From: Polyodon spathula
Lineage: Eukaryota > Chordata > Actinopteri > Acipenseriformes > Polyodontidae
Assembly (NCBI RefSeq): GCF_017654505.1
Contig: NC_054538.1
Span: forward strand, 60,608,184-60,672,183
Direction of reading: 5' to 3'
DNA: 64,000 nucleotides
In this document: one piece after another, positions 23,346-34,806 of the stretch
Layout: each line of letters opens with the position of its first letter
How positions within the stretch are numbered: position 1 is the first letter of the stretch
Position numbers and translations under genes: made by a program
The notes under the pieces: generated by a model
The model's input: only the letters and a program-made list of their open reading frames with translations
Told to the model about the DNA's origin: nothing
The model's database searches: none

Positions 23346-24028
23346 AATTCAAACCACAGTCACAGAAATTCTTATTTTATAGCATTACCTGTCTATGTAA
23401 TTTTGTAGTCCTAGAGACAGAGCAACTTTCAGTGGAGATTTCAACATCATGCAAGTGTGTATACTGTATGCTAAACACAGATCTTTTATTTTTATTTTTG
23501 CAGAATCACCAGGTTGCAGATGAACCCTTTGGGTACTTGTTGGAGACAATTAGTCCCCTCTCAAAACAAACAAAAAAAACCTTTCTTTCTTTATACAGTC
23601 AGCAGTCACATATACGGCCCTATAAAAAGTTTACCTGATTATTTCATTTTGGCCCATTCCAGCCCTTGTCCTTTTTTTCTGGGAACACAAAAATGATGTA
23701 ATGTCAAAAATACATAGCTGAAAGGACAGTGTTTTAAAATAAGTAGGCTTCCATTTAGATGTGGTGTAGTTAGTTTTGTTGGTACAGTACTATATTTTCA
23801 ACAGAAGTATTTGAATTCAGAACAATATGATTCTGAAAATATCACTTGCCAAAAGAGAAGACTGTGGATCTGTGGACTGTAATACAGTACATACTTTTAA
23901 ATTTCGGTACGTATTGTAGCAGTATATAAAATTCACCGGTAACGACCCAACAGCAAAATTCTATCAAAATGTTACCCATGCACAGAACTGCATAAAACGT
24001 AAAAGGCAATGCAATTTAGCAAAAGATT

Positions 24029-24059
<31 letters not shown>

Positions 24060-25843
24060 GTCATGTGAAATTGAGGGAAGCGCTCTGTAACTGCACAATA
24101 AAGACAGACTGATTTGGCATGCGAGAAAATAAATAAATAAATAAATAACCCGCAGAGCGTGATGGATAAACAGGTACATTGTAACATTGAAGAGATGGGC
24201 TTTGTATCAGAAAACGGAGACAGAAATTGTGTGTGACAGGTAAGTGCGGTAAAATGAGACTGAGGTGTATCTGGGTAACGGATATCCCAGTACTAACTGT
24301 ATTATTTTGTTGTGGAATTAATATACTTGTTTTTTTTTTCTATGCTTAACAATACCTTCATTGAAACTGAATGTTTTTCTGCAATGTTCTGCTAATATGT
24401 TACTTATATAATAAACCCATTTATTGAGATGATATTGTACATTTTATATTTGTTATGCAATCCACAAAGATTTCTTGCGTGGTGCACCAGATTCCAGTTT
24501 AATATTGCTTTGTGGAAATAAAAGTTATATAAAATAAACAAGCGATCAAGAAACCATATCTGAGCTCTGGTTGAAAAGAAAGCCCATGACCTCAAATCTG
24601 TTTTCAGAAGTGTATAAAAATATACAGAAGATTTATTTTGTTCCTGTGTTTCCTTCAGCATGACATCTTCAGGTTTATTTACACACAATCACATTTTCAT
24701 AGAACACTAGTGTTTGCCTCCTTCCTATGCTGAAAGTCACTGAGCCCTTCCAGGTAGGTTCCACTATTGTATTAGCTTTAGTTTATTAGCAGACTCCATC
24801 CTATGTTTAAGTTGTGCTACTGAGGGTTTCAGAACTCTCTGGTTCACTTGATGGCATATCTGGTTTCATATCTTTACAGTTTTCTTGTTGGGATTGTCTG
24901 TGTTTAAAAAGTGGCCATACCAGTACAATTTAGACCTGGTAGGTTGTACATGTATCAGATTTGTTAAAAAGAATATCTGAAAATATACCTTACTACATTT
25001 TTACCATTTATCTTAATGTTTGTATTTATTTATGCATTTATTTATTAAAAACTCTTCATGGGGATATTTTATCTTGTTCATTAGTAATATTGTAATAAAC
25101 CGATTATCCTAGTGCAACCCTGTTTGAAATTGTCAATGACCCCCTCTGGTTTATTCTTGCCCTTGATTTACATTTTTACAACTGGTCATGATGGCCACTT
25201 TGAATTCATGTGATTGTTATCAGATTTAAAGATTTGATACTGTTTATTAGATTAATATAAAATCACTGGCTTTCAAACCCTTAAAAGTATCTTCTTCAAA
25301 CAGAAGAAATGGGTGATTGTTATCTATACTTAAATTAATCATATTCATTTGCTGTAAAATTGTGTTGGTATTTTTAATAAGCTATCAGATCGGTATCCAT
25401 TAAGAAACCAGATCATCACCAGCAGGTGCTGGACTTTTCAATGTGAGTTATTGTAGTTGCCACAGTAAAATGTCTTTAGGAGAAAAATAGGATTGAGTTA
25501 AAGGCCATGGCATTTGCCCTATATATAATAAACACACCGACTCACTACTCTAACTAAAAATTATATGCTTTAATGGACTCTCGTCTACACAGGTTACTAT
25601 TGCTTTTTAGAATTAATTAATGTTAAATGTTAAAGAAAATTATGCCATTGATATATAACATCCTATATAACATCATTTTAAATAGAATCCTTGAGTGAGG
25701 ACAGTTTCTCATTTTTTCACTAGATCCTTTTGGTCTACGTACCGTATTGTGCTACTATTTTTGAGATGCTTTGTTGAGCACTGGGTTTTCTTTTGTTAAA
25801 CAAATATTTGTAAAAAAAAAAAAAAAAAAATCATTAAACAAAT

Positions 25844-25844
<1 letters not shown>
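23346..25844. other. Intergenic sequence, no gene seen
   Basis: Contains a poly-A run at about 24028-24054, a short (AAAT)n at 24127-24147 and a poly-A at 25813-25830. Open frames at 23312-23638 and 24404-24688 show no domain and are not supported as genes. Confidence 0.55.

Positions 25845-25923
<79 letters not shown>
25845..25923. repeat. (ATT)n(AAT)n self-complementary trinucleotide array
   Basis: An ATT run switches to AAT at 25879/25880, making a perfect palindrome with about 35-bp arms (25845-25879 and 25880-25914) that could extrude as a cruciform. Confidence 0.95.
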
Positions 25924-25925
<2 letters not shown>

Positions 25926-26080
25926 GTTTATAGATTTTACATCTTTTATTGCAGCTCAGTGATTTAGCACACGCTTCAATGGCTTGCGGTCCTTCTGAAT
26001 TTGTAGGTTACGAGTCCCAACACTCTCATTAGGCTATGATCCAAATTTAACCTGCATCAGGTTTACAAATAAAATATCTG

Positions 26081-26484
26081 CAGCAAGTTGGGGAGTAACG
26101 CATGACATGTAGTGCATTACTGTAATCCGACTACATTTTTCAGTAATTTGCAATGGTTCCTTTTTCTGAGAGGTAACTAAATGTGGTAACAAGATACATT
26201 TTTTAAAAAAATGGACAACAGTAAATGCATAACATGGAAATTTGAAAACGCTTCAGCAGCAACCTCACCTGCCACATGAACAGGCTTTGTATAACGTCTG
26301 CTAGAAAATTGCTTCAGAGGAGGGAACGAGTGGGTTCGAGAGCTAGATCTTCAAATCATTTTTCAAGCTGTAGCCTGACCTAAATGGGGAAAAAAAAGAT
26401 TTTTTCAAAGTGCTGAGTTACTGTAACTAGTTACAATTTTGGTCAAGTAACTTGTACCTGTAACTGATTACTTTTTAAACACTG
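26081..26484. mobile_element. hAT-like non-autonomous element (MITE)
   Basis: The left end GTTGGGGAGTAACGCATGAC and the reverse complement of the right end, CAGTGTTTAAAAAGTAATCA, are diverged versions of the CAGTGTTGGG...AGTAAC termini of fish hAT elements. Subterminal AGTAAC/GTTACT words are repeated on both sides. The 400-bp interior has no transposase. An 8-bp target duplication is not clear, so this is an old copy. Confidence 0.55.
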
Positions 26485-27049
26485 TCTGCATACATCACTC
26501 ATAAATCAGGAAAAGGTAGTGCTCTGACTGACTGAAAATCCTCAGCAGTCTATAATTTTGACATACTGGCAGATTGAAAAAATAGATTTGTTACCAGTTA
26601 TGCTAAATATATAATTGAGTATATATAATAAAATGTGTATATTCTATATCATTATGAAAGCATAACAATATAAACTTGAAGGAAGCTCAGACACGATGTG
26701 CAGTGATAAATGACTTCCACAATAACAGTTAATAAACACAAACATGTATGTACACATAACTGACCGCATCTTGAATGGTTGCAAATACTCAAACCAGGCT
26801 AGAGAAAGTGTTTAATTCATTGTAATTTATTTGTGTGTTTTCTTCCATTGTTAGTATTAATTAACACAACATCAGTACCCTGTCCTCCGAGTGAGTTTTG
26901 CTGGAATAGTGTTAATGGAAGACTTTTCATTTCCTTTGAAAACTTTTTTTTGAGAGCAAGTGTTGCAGATATTAAGAGATTATCATATACAACATAGTAG
27001 GTGCCAGAGAGTGAAAAAAAAACAAAACAAAAAAAAAAACATAATTACT
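26485..27049. other. Intergenic sequence, nothing recognised
   Basis: AT-rich unique sequence with A-rich tracts near 27015-27040. Confidence 0.6.
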
Positions 27050-27430
27050 TTTTATGAGGGCCGGGTCAGGGAATGCAGGCAGGATTCTAAATAAATTGTA
27101 TGAGATCATAGTACGGTAATCAAGCAGTCATGCAAACAGCTCTACCGATTCATCTAGTGTGTATTTTATAGAGCATCTTCAATCAGCAGTTTTCCTCCCT
27201 TTGTCCTTGATTACTGAGGTGTTAATCTGGTACTTATTTTTTGTTAAATTAAATTGCAAGATGTAATAACCAAGCCTTTTACCCCTCTCTTTTATTAGCA
27301 CAACGGCAGTCTCATTAGCCCATAGCATTTTGCTGAAGGCTGTTTAGTTTTCCAGATTTTAACTCGTATGAACCTACAAGCTCACTATGAATTCAATTCC
27401 TGTGCAGCAGGTATTAAGGCTCCATCTCAA
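27050..27430. promoter_or_regulatory. Candidate conserved non-coding block
   Basis: A balanced block with clustered homeodomain-type cores: TCTTTTATTAGCACAAC, CAGTCTCATTAGCCC and GTCCTTGATTACTGAGG. Few homopolymers and no open frame. It is a good enhancer candidate on sequence style only. Confidence 0.33.
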
Positions 27431-27521
27431 CACACACATAGTCCTAGACCGTGATAGTATGTTCTTGGTAGTTTTCTATTGTTCTGGACTTCCATTTCAT
27501 TTTTAGAATGAAAAAGAATGT

Positions 27522-27620
27522 TGGACACACACACACACCACCCCCCCCCCCCCCCCCCCCCCCCCCCCGCCCCCCAAAACATAACACTGAATGATTAGAC
27601 TATATATATATACACACACA
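27522..27620. repeat. (CA)n, poly-C and (TA)n(CA)n cluster
   Basis: An ACACAC tract is followed by a nearly pure C run of about 36 bp at 27540-27575, interrupted once by G, and then a TATA/CACA tract at 27600-27624. Confidence 0.95.
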
Positions 27621-27707
27621 CACAGACCATATAACCCCTCACCTTTTACTACCGGGGCAGTGATTATAGAATAAATATGTGAAATAGAAACCAGTGTGGG
27701 CCATCAG

Positions 27708-27737
27708 TGGTAGTGGTGGTGGTGGTGGTGGTGGGGG
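27708..27737. repeat. (GGT)n tract
   Basis: GTGGTGGTGG repeated about eight units, ending in a G run. Confidence 0.95.
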
Positions 27738-27979
27738 GTTTATTTATTTAATTTTTTTCCTGTGGGACTAGAATCTGTATAGTAAGACTGCCAAACTTCC
27801 GGATAAGGTCTGATACTCTGATGTGTCTGTGTGCAGGAGGGCAAATCTTTCAAGTTGTGGTTTTATTAAAAGTGTTGACTTCAAAGCATAGTAAACATTA
27901 GTGTTTTTCCCCCTTGTCTAAAGCACACTTACACAAAAGACATAAACCTATAAAAAGCCTATTTTTTTTTTTCAGAAAT

Positions 27980-28275
27980 GTAATCCTCCGTTTATATCGG
28001 CCGGTAGAGCGGAGTTTATGGGAATAAAGCACAGGGTTCATGTTATGTGTCACAAGGTGAGGCCTGTTTGGTGGTGATTTACAAGCAGCATGTGCCAATG
28101 TTACTGTAATTTATAGAACACAGATGGCCAGGGAGTGCCCCTGTTGGCTTGTGGCTGAATCAGAAACTAAGTCTTGCCTGTCATCTGCTGTGGGTACCTA
28201 TGGTTCATTTCCCCAGATGATGCACTTACATCAATTTCTGGTCTGATCTGGGGATACTCAGGGATGATGAATAAA
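27980..28275. promoter_or_regulatory. Candidate conserved non-coding block
   Basis: Balanced sequence with CCTGTCATCTGCTG (a TALE-type CTGTCA core) and TCCCCAGATGATGCAC. It is bordered by AT-rich sequence. No alignment evidence is available. Confidence 0.28.
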
Positions 28276-29078
28276 ATTCAACAAAACAACATTCCTCTCA
28301 ACAACGACAACAAAAAATTTAATGAAGCAGTCTCGTGAATAGCTTAGTAGGGAACCAAACAAAACATTAAATGTAGGATTCACAGATCTGTAGATTTGCT
28401 CAGTTTGTTTATTGAATGAGCAATAGGTTTGAAACTTTTTTTTTCACAAATTCCTAGGGGCATTTACATTTCACAAATGGGTTTAGTAATTTAAGGATAT
28501 TTTATTACATGCATGTCTGCTCTGGTGTAGATATTGTAAAAAGCTTTCCCATTATGTCATCATTCATGCACATGGATATAAATATATTATATTGTATCGT
28601 ATTGTATTGTAGATCTTATTGATGTGAGACAGCCATATCAAATGTGCTTCTAGCAAATGGCTTGTATCAAAATTAGCAATAGTGTTTTATTCTTATTTAA
28701 CTAAATATTATAAAACATATATAGTAGTATAGAGTGCTGCAAGACGATTCCCTTGGAAGGACAATCAGAAATCATTGACAAACTGGTAATTTAGTGTACA
28801 GGTTTTTTGACCAGCAATACATAAAGTGTATCAGAACTAAGAAATAAAGCAATATAATTGTTTTGTATATCATCCATTTGAGTACTGTGTTAGCTTGCAC
28901 TGTATATATAAGCCATTCTGTATCACATTACATTGCTGCTACATTCATGCACAACATTTCAAGATGAAATGAAGATAACAGTATAGCCCCTATAGGATTT
29001 CCACACGTAAACTGTCACAGCACAGCCAAAGGTGATACATTAATTTTCACTGTTAGCAAATTTTAATTATACAATTTT

Positions 29079-29115
<37 letters not shown>

Positions 29116-29545
29116 CTCTTGAAAGAACCTTAAAAGGTGAATGGAAAATACTGACAGCTTTTCAAAACTCAGGTGGCATTTTAGTTTACAGTTAATTAAG
29201 ATTTTAATTACACAGCTTCTTGTGACTCTTTGATACTTAATAAACCAAACTCCACAGGGTGGCAAAGGTGAGTGCAGCTTCAGCTGCAGGTGTAAGGCCA
29301 TAAACATAAATCAAATATTTCTACATGTTTCCAGAGTGAGATGTATTCCTTGTTGTTATGTTTTATATCATAACTGTTCTCTTTTACAGTACTGGTACTG
29401 CAGAGCTAACACCACACAAGAAGTGGTCTCATTTTATATTGCATGCATTTGCAATGCATTTACTACTGGATATATAATAACAATATGTATAACAATATAA
29501 TATCTTATGATTTAGGTTGTGGCTGAACAAAGGTTCTTTCACAAC
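28276..29545. other. Intergenic sequence with (GA)n tract
   Basis: AT-rich unique sequence. The (GA)n microsatellite at 29083-29112 generates a spurious low-complexity frame on the minus strand. No gene is seen. Confidence 0.6.
29083..29112. repeat. (GA)n microsatellite
   Basis: A pure GA array of about 15 units. Confidence 0.97.
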
Positions 29546-29701
29546 TTACGGTTGGTATTTTTTTTAAATTAATTTATTTTTTAATAAATTTTGTCGTTGA
29601 CAATTTTTTACCCTGTTTTTCTAACCAATTTATTATGCCCAATTACCGCTCACCACCTTTACTGGATGCGCCATTCGGAAGTCCTTTATGGTTGGTATTT
29701 T
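29546..29701 (-). mobile_element. Truncated SINE insertion with 16-bp target-site duplication
   Basis: The insertion at 29562-29685 is bracketed by TTACGGTTGGTATTTT (29546-29561) and TTATGGTTGGTATTTT (29686-29701), which differ at one base. T-rich sequence at the left shows antisense orientation. The reverse complement starts with a tRNA-like head, CCGAATGGCGCATCC, matching the SINE at 3380. It ends in the AATTGGGCATAA...AAATTGG tail also seen at about 3750-3794. The middle of the SINE is missing, so this is a short deleted copy mobilised by LINE machinery. Confidence 0.8.
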
Positions 29702-30529
29702 AAAACAGGTTACATTAGCCATGTCTGCTAATTCATAAGTATTCAAATTGTATGACTAATAATGTTTGCATCTCCTTGTTGTCCTGAAAATAATGGTAAC
29801 ACATTTATAATGAATTATAGTTTTGTGTAATGGTTTATAATTAACATTTTGAGCAACCGCATGGATTAATGTTTATATAGTGATATGTTAGTTTTGAACT
29901 GTGTTATTTTATTTAGAAACAATTAGCTAACTTATGTAGAAAACAATGTTCTTCAGTAACATCGAACTTACATTCTGTGCAGCACAGCAGGCTGAATCAT
30001 TATCATGTTCTAAATCACACATTGATGTTGGGCGCCTTTTAAAATCCTAATAACACATCTCTAACTTTTATCAAACAAGAATGGTGTTGAAGCCTTTGAT
30101 CTCATCCAGTGCTGATCCACAGAGGCTGTAATTGGTTAATTGGTATTATGTCATGAACCTACTGTTTTGATTTAAAACATGATACTGTATAAACAGGGCT
30201 CTTATACAGTCACACACAGAGAAAACAAATATACTCTCATTTACTGTTTCATATTGCTTTGTGCATTGTATAGTAACCTTATGGGATACATTTGCAGATG
30301 ATTTCCTTTGCATCTATGTGAACAGATTTTGCCTAAATATCCAAATAGCACAATTGTACTAAAACATATCGTTTAAACCTGCATTGTGGTATAGTACAGA
30401 AGTGGGTGGAACTGAAAAGCCACCCAAGGTAAAGTTGATGATAACTGGATGAATAAGAAATTAAAAACCTTAAAAGGAAGTAAAAAGCAAAATCAGTTCT
30501 GTGCTATAATGACGCCTATGTATCTTTTT
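29702..30529. other. Intergenic sequence, nothing firm
   Basis: AT-rich sequence. A small part near 30090-30160 contains TGTAATTGGTTAATTGG, a homeodomain-type word, but no gene is seen. Confidence 0.55.
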
Positions 30530-30573
30530 TTTTTTCTCTTATTAAAACCAGAACGTTTTAATAAGAGAAAAAA
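30530..30573. other. Perfect hairpin, 19-bp arms and 6-nt loop
   Basis: The arm TTTTTTCTCTTATTAAAAC (30530-30548) is exactly complementary to 30555-30573, with loop CAGAAC. It could be a foldback remnant or a small structured RNA. The U/A-rich stem is unlike a typical microRNA precursor. Confidence 0.9.
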
Positions 30574-32154
30574 GGTAGCAAATTGTGCTAAAAAAAAAAG
30601 TCTGTTTGTGTGGTATGTAAGAATTCCTTAGTGTCCCTACTGTAAACCTTTGTTGAAAAACCATGTAAGATCATGTGCCAGAATTTTAAATCATAAAACG
30701 CAGTTCTTAGAACTACTGTACATGTATTTAGAATTATAGGAGTATGGGGCCCTAAACATGTTTTCTTTTTTCTTAAACCACATGCTACATGAAAACTATT
30801 ACAGCTCTCATAAGCAATGGCTGAGTGTGCCTGTAAAGACTTATTAAAACCATTATTACTATTAACAGTTAAAATTATATTAATGAAAGGCTAATGCAAT
30901 GTTTTAAAGTTGTCAGGTGTATTAGCAAAACTTAACAAACTCCAAAAGTTTGGGTAGAATATTTATTTTACCCAAAGGTCTCTTCCTCTCATACTAGTTA
31001 GTGTAACACCTCTGACTCTTTTCTGTGTTAGGGGTGGTGGAAAGAAATTGGTTGCAGTGCAGGCCCTGTCTGTTCCTTTTCACATTGCTAATCTGGGTAT
31101 ATATCTCAGACTATGTCTTAGATTTATGGGCTGGGGCAGTGCTGTGTGTATTTACAGTCTCCTGACCTGAGGACCCGGAGTCCAGGAGCAGGGGGAGGGA
31201 AACCAGAGCCCACTTCACAAACAGAGACAGAGATGAGGGGGAGGTAGGTGAAATTACAGGCCCTTACATTCCTCCCTGTGGATTGCAGAAGGGCATATTT
31301 TAGAATCCCTCCCCTAACATATTTTTCATCATACATAGAAATAATGTAATTCAAAGTAATATGTTCACTTTGACATATTTAATACTTTTCTTTGTGTACT
31401 GTATAGCATTTCAAATGATTTTACAGTTATTCCCAAATAAAGGAATCTGTTTTTCATTCAATGTATACAATAACAATCCCATATATATCTTGGTACAGTT
31501 GCTTCAGTGGTATCTGTTGAGTGTTGTTGTGTTGGAATGACTAAAAAGACTTGGAAAGACTAACATCTATACAGTATGAAGTTGTAGAGTGTATTGAAGA
31601 ATCAGATGAAACCAAAATACTGCAATATACCCAGGGGCTGAAATTCCTTGATTACTGCTCCTGGCCATATGAGTTAGTAGTTGTCTTTCTAAAATTGTAA
31701 GTTAGACTACTGTGCTGAACTCCAGGGGATCATGCAAATATCATGGTGTAATATTCAATTTATTTCATTCAGTCATGTAGACACTAAAATGGGAATGGAA
31801 ACATAACTCCCAAACAAAAATAACTCACATGTAATTAATTCCATGGAAAGTTAAAAAACACAGAATCACTAAATAAACCAACACTTTATATTGCTTGTAA
31901 CCAGAGATTTATATCTGTTTTATACAAGCCTTAACTTCATTGTTTTTTATTACCAATTTTTTTTTTTGCCAAATAACATGTATGAAGTTCAATTCACATT
32001 ATTAAATGTATTGATCAATCTGTGTATGCATGAGTGTGTCTCTGTTTATAATAATCTATGCAAGACTTTTAGTGTCCGTGCTGCAAAGCTTTGTTGAGAT
32101 TTTGCCTCCAAAGATATATCAAAATGTTGTTTTCCCTGCTTCTTTCTTTTTTTT
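30574..32154. other. Intergenic sequence, one GC-richer patch
   Basis: Mostly AT-rich. A GC-richer, purine-rich patch at about 31020-31270 with CAGGAGCAGGGGGAGGG differs from its flanks and could be regulatory or an old repeat. No open frame there has a recognisable domain. Confidence 0.5.
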
Positions 32155-32420
32155 TTCAAGCCAGACGATGTGCAGTAACAGCAGCTTTATCTGGCGACAA
32201 AACCTGCAAGGGCCTATAATAGGGTCTGCCAGAAAAACTGTTGTACAAAATGCGTTGAGAGGAATTGCTGTGTTTTATGAGCCATAAAAATTTTATTCAT
32301 CCCCGCTCTGAAACAGGTTTTGGCCATGGGTTGACATGCCTTAAATAAACAGAAATAATTCAAGCTCTTGAACTAAAATGAGCATTTATCTTGCCATGAT
32401 ATTTAATGGACTGTTTATTG
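32155..32420. promoter_or_regulatory. Candidate conserved non-coding block
   Basis: Balanced sequence with TTTTATGAGCCATAAAA (TTTATG/CATAAA inverted words that fit CDX- or posterior HOX-type sites), TTTTATTCATCC and GCAGCTTTATCTGGC. It contains no homopolymer except the T tract at its left edge. Confidence 0.35.
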
Positions 32421-32459
32421 TTTGATGTGGTGCATCATGTATCTATTTTTGTCCTTTTT

Positions 32460-32700
32460 TCTTGCCTGTTGCAGGTTCTCGAGGGTACTTGGTTTATCTG
32501 CCTCAAATTGTCTTTCTCGGTCTCTATTTGAAGTTACAGAAGTTCACTGCCCAGGCTCGGCTTCCACTACTGTTGCTCCCACTGACAGATACATGTTCAG
32601 TTTGGAGTTTGGTTTGCCTGTTGTTTTACTGCTGACCTTCAAGTCAACTTTAACCCCTGACCCCTGGAGGTATCTATCATGACAAGAAGCTGTTTAACAC
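32460..32700. promoter_or_regulatory. Candidate conserved block, middle part
   Basis: A GC-balanced stretch open for about 86 codons on the plus strand (32422-32682), but with no domain. CCACTGACAGATACATG contains a TALE-type TGACAG core. It lies between two similar blocks and may form one composite element with them. Confidence 0.28.
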
Positions 32701-32789
32701 AAAATGGTGCCCATTTTCGAAGAAAGAGAGTCACACACAGGATTTCTTTTTTATGAAGAATTTGTCGTTTTATTTTTCTTTCACCGTCT

Positions 32790-33075
32790 TTTCTCAATCA
32801 CCACAGGTGAAAGCCTTTCCCAGCAGCAGGGATATGAGATACATTGTAAGGGGAAGCCTTAATGAGCTGAAAGCATCCTCAGCTGGAGACAAATATATGT
32901 AAATTAGATGCACAAGCAAGGGATCCCGGACAGAGAAATATCAGCAATTCCAGCAGCTTCCCCTGCCCACGGCTGGAAGATGAACAGCTTTGATAAAATG
33001 GTAACAAAAGCACCTTTTTATCCTCGAGTTTGGTTAATGTAGTAAATGTCCATTGGCATTTTGCACCCATTGATA
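32790..33075. promoter_or_regulatory. Candidate conserved non-coding block
   Basis: Balanced, low-repeat sequence with CACAGGTGAAAGCC (E-box CAGGTG), GCCTTAATGAGCTG and TATGTAAATTAGATG cores. The minus-strand frame (32879-33070) has no domain. Confidence 0.33.
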
Positions 33076-33235
33076 ACTTCTAAGGGCAAAGTGGTAGGTC
33101 AGAAATCTGAGAAATTTTCAGAGAATGAATATGATTTAAGTACAAGGAAGGGAAATGTTCTAAACCTGGTTATATCTACTGTGCTCTTATTTTAATGTAT
33201 GTATATTTGTTCCAGTTTAAGTGAAGTATTAACAG

Positions 33236-33236
<1 letters not shown>

Positions 33237-33267
<31 letters not shown>
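33237..33267. repeat. (AG)n microsatellite
   Basis: A pure AG array of about 15 units. Confidence 0.97.
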
Positions 33268-33271
<4 letters not shown>

Positions 33272-33328
33272 CAGTGTTGTTTTTCTTTTGAAATAAACAA
33301 AGGTTTTAATTAGATTTAATGGTCATGT

Positions 33329-33332
33329 TTTT

Positions 33333-33387
<55 letters not shown>
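33329..33387. repeat. Poly-T followed by an uninterrupted run of 45 G
   Basis: T tract at 33328-33342 and then G at every position from 33343 to 33387. Runs of this length are rare in vertebrate DNA and prone to G-quadruplex formation and length error. Confidence 0.97.
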
Positions 33388-33389
<2 letters not shown>

Positions 33390-33410
33390 GGTTTAAAATT
33401 TATAATTATA

Positions 33411-33505
33411 TTTAACATAGACATTGGTGAACAACCAAAGCACAAAAAAAAAAAATTTAACATAGACATTGGTGAACAACCAAAGCACAAAAAAAAAAAA
33501 AAAAA
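33411..33505. repeat. Two tandem 45-50 bp units ending in poly-A
   Basis: The unit TTTAACATAGACATTGG... plus poly-A at 33411-33455 is repeated at 33456-33505, identical apart from A-tract length. It generates a repeated minus-strand peptide that is not a gene. Confidence 0.95.
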
Positions 33506-34542
33506 TACTGCAAAAGATTAATTTTGAGATTTGAGAAGTTAACAGTATTAATATTAATACACTTCTTGAAGGAGTTGCACCTAAAGCAAGAAGACATTTA
33601 CATTTCTCATCACCGGCATGCATTGTTATAATAAATTATAATTCTTAACAAGTGCTATAAAAGGTTTTTTGCATTTTGCATTTTTGGTAAGAATATATGA
33701 TAAGAATGCATAGATAAATACATTTTTGATGTAGGTTTAAAAGCATCACATTATTAAAATAAATAAATAAAAATGTTCAATAATATATTTTTTTAGAACA
33801 CAGGTTGAATTGTATTTCTATATTACCTGTAGAATTACATTCATAGCAACATTTTTAAAACCATATAATTTGCTTTCAAGCTGTTCTTGGCTTGCTGTTC
33901 GGTGAAGGCACACAACAAAGAGATTACAGTTGAGGATGAAGCCGGCAAACACCTCATTCTCCAGGCCTTTATGATTAATTATTTCCCATTAAGTACTGTA
34001 TTAGAAGGGTACACCGGATAGCTCATGGTAGCGTCTTTCAGAGCACATTATTTATATTACACATGGCCAGGAAGCACAATTAGAAAACTTTGGGGAATGA
34101 GCAGTATGTATTTGCTGGTAGAAAAAAAAACATATGGTTCATCTTTCTGAATTGATTTTATTGCAGCTCTGATGCTGGAAAAATATGTGTTATATGATGT
34201 GGCATAGTTTAATGAAATATCTTCTATCTGGAAATTCCAATAAATGTCATGTTATCTAAGCATTTTTTTCCGTATTAAGCATTAAATACTGTTTAATTAG
34301 TTTTTTCCTAGGCAGTGTGTTTCTTAAGTTTCTTATTACAGTTTTTGTGTTTTATTTTGGGTACCTATGTTTTTGTTACAAAACTAAACAAAAAGAAACT
34401 TTTTATATTTATAAAATAATAATCTTTGTTATTTAAACTTTCAGTATTTTTCTTATTCGAAAACAAAAACTTGTTTTAAAACAACTACTTTCCTACATGA
34501 CTTTTCTTTGGAAAAGAAAAGCATTCGTCAGTCACAGTCATA
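33506..34542. other. Intergenic sequence, nothing recognised
   Basis: AT-rich unique sequence with no gene. A more balanced patch at 33880-34110 has no firm motif. Confidence 0.55.
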
Positions 34543-34680
34543 TATATATATATAATATATATATATATATCTATATATATATAATATATAGATATCTATA
34601 TGTGTGTGTATATATGTATCATATCTATATATATTATATATATATATATATATATTATATATATCTATAATATATATATA
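34543..34680. repeat. Complex (TA)n array
   Basis: TA repeats interrupted by ATCTATA, AATATA and a short TGTGTG segment. It directly abuts dispersed repeat A. Confidence 0.95.
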
Positions 34681-34806
34681 TAGGGACATCCCAGCCATTT
34701 ACATCAGACAATGCAGCAATTTACATCAGACAAATAGCGTTTGCCGTTTGCCATTCCCATTACTTTCAATAAGAAATGCGCTGTTTAACACAACATATAT
34801 TTTGGG
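34681..34806 (+). repeat. Dispersed repeat A, copy 2
   Basis: Matches the reverse complement of 20773-20876 over about 105 bp with few differences. It carries one extra 22-bp local duplication, in which the word ATTTACATCAGACA appears twice (about 34698-34711 and 34720-34733). Confidence 0.85.

Noticed and set aside
25771..25962. Isoleucine-rich peptide
   Set aside because: Product of the ATT/AAT array.
27522..27620. Regulatory poly-C element
   Set aside because: Looks like simple-repeat expansion next to CA repeats, with no supporting context.
30530..30573. microRNA precursor
   Set aside because: The stem is short, A/T homopolymer-rich and the loop is only 6 nt, unlike a Dicer substrate.
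33393..33623. Repeated peptide on the minus strand
   Set aside because: It is the translation of the 45-50 bp tandem duplication and poly-A tracts.
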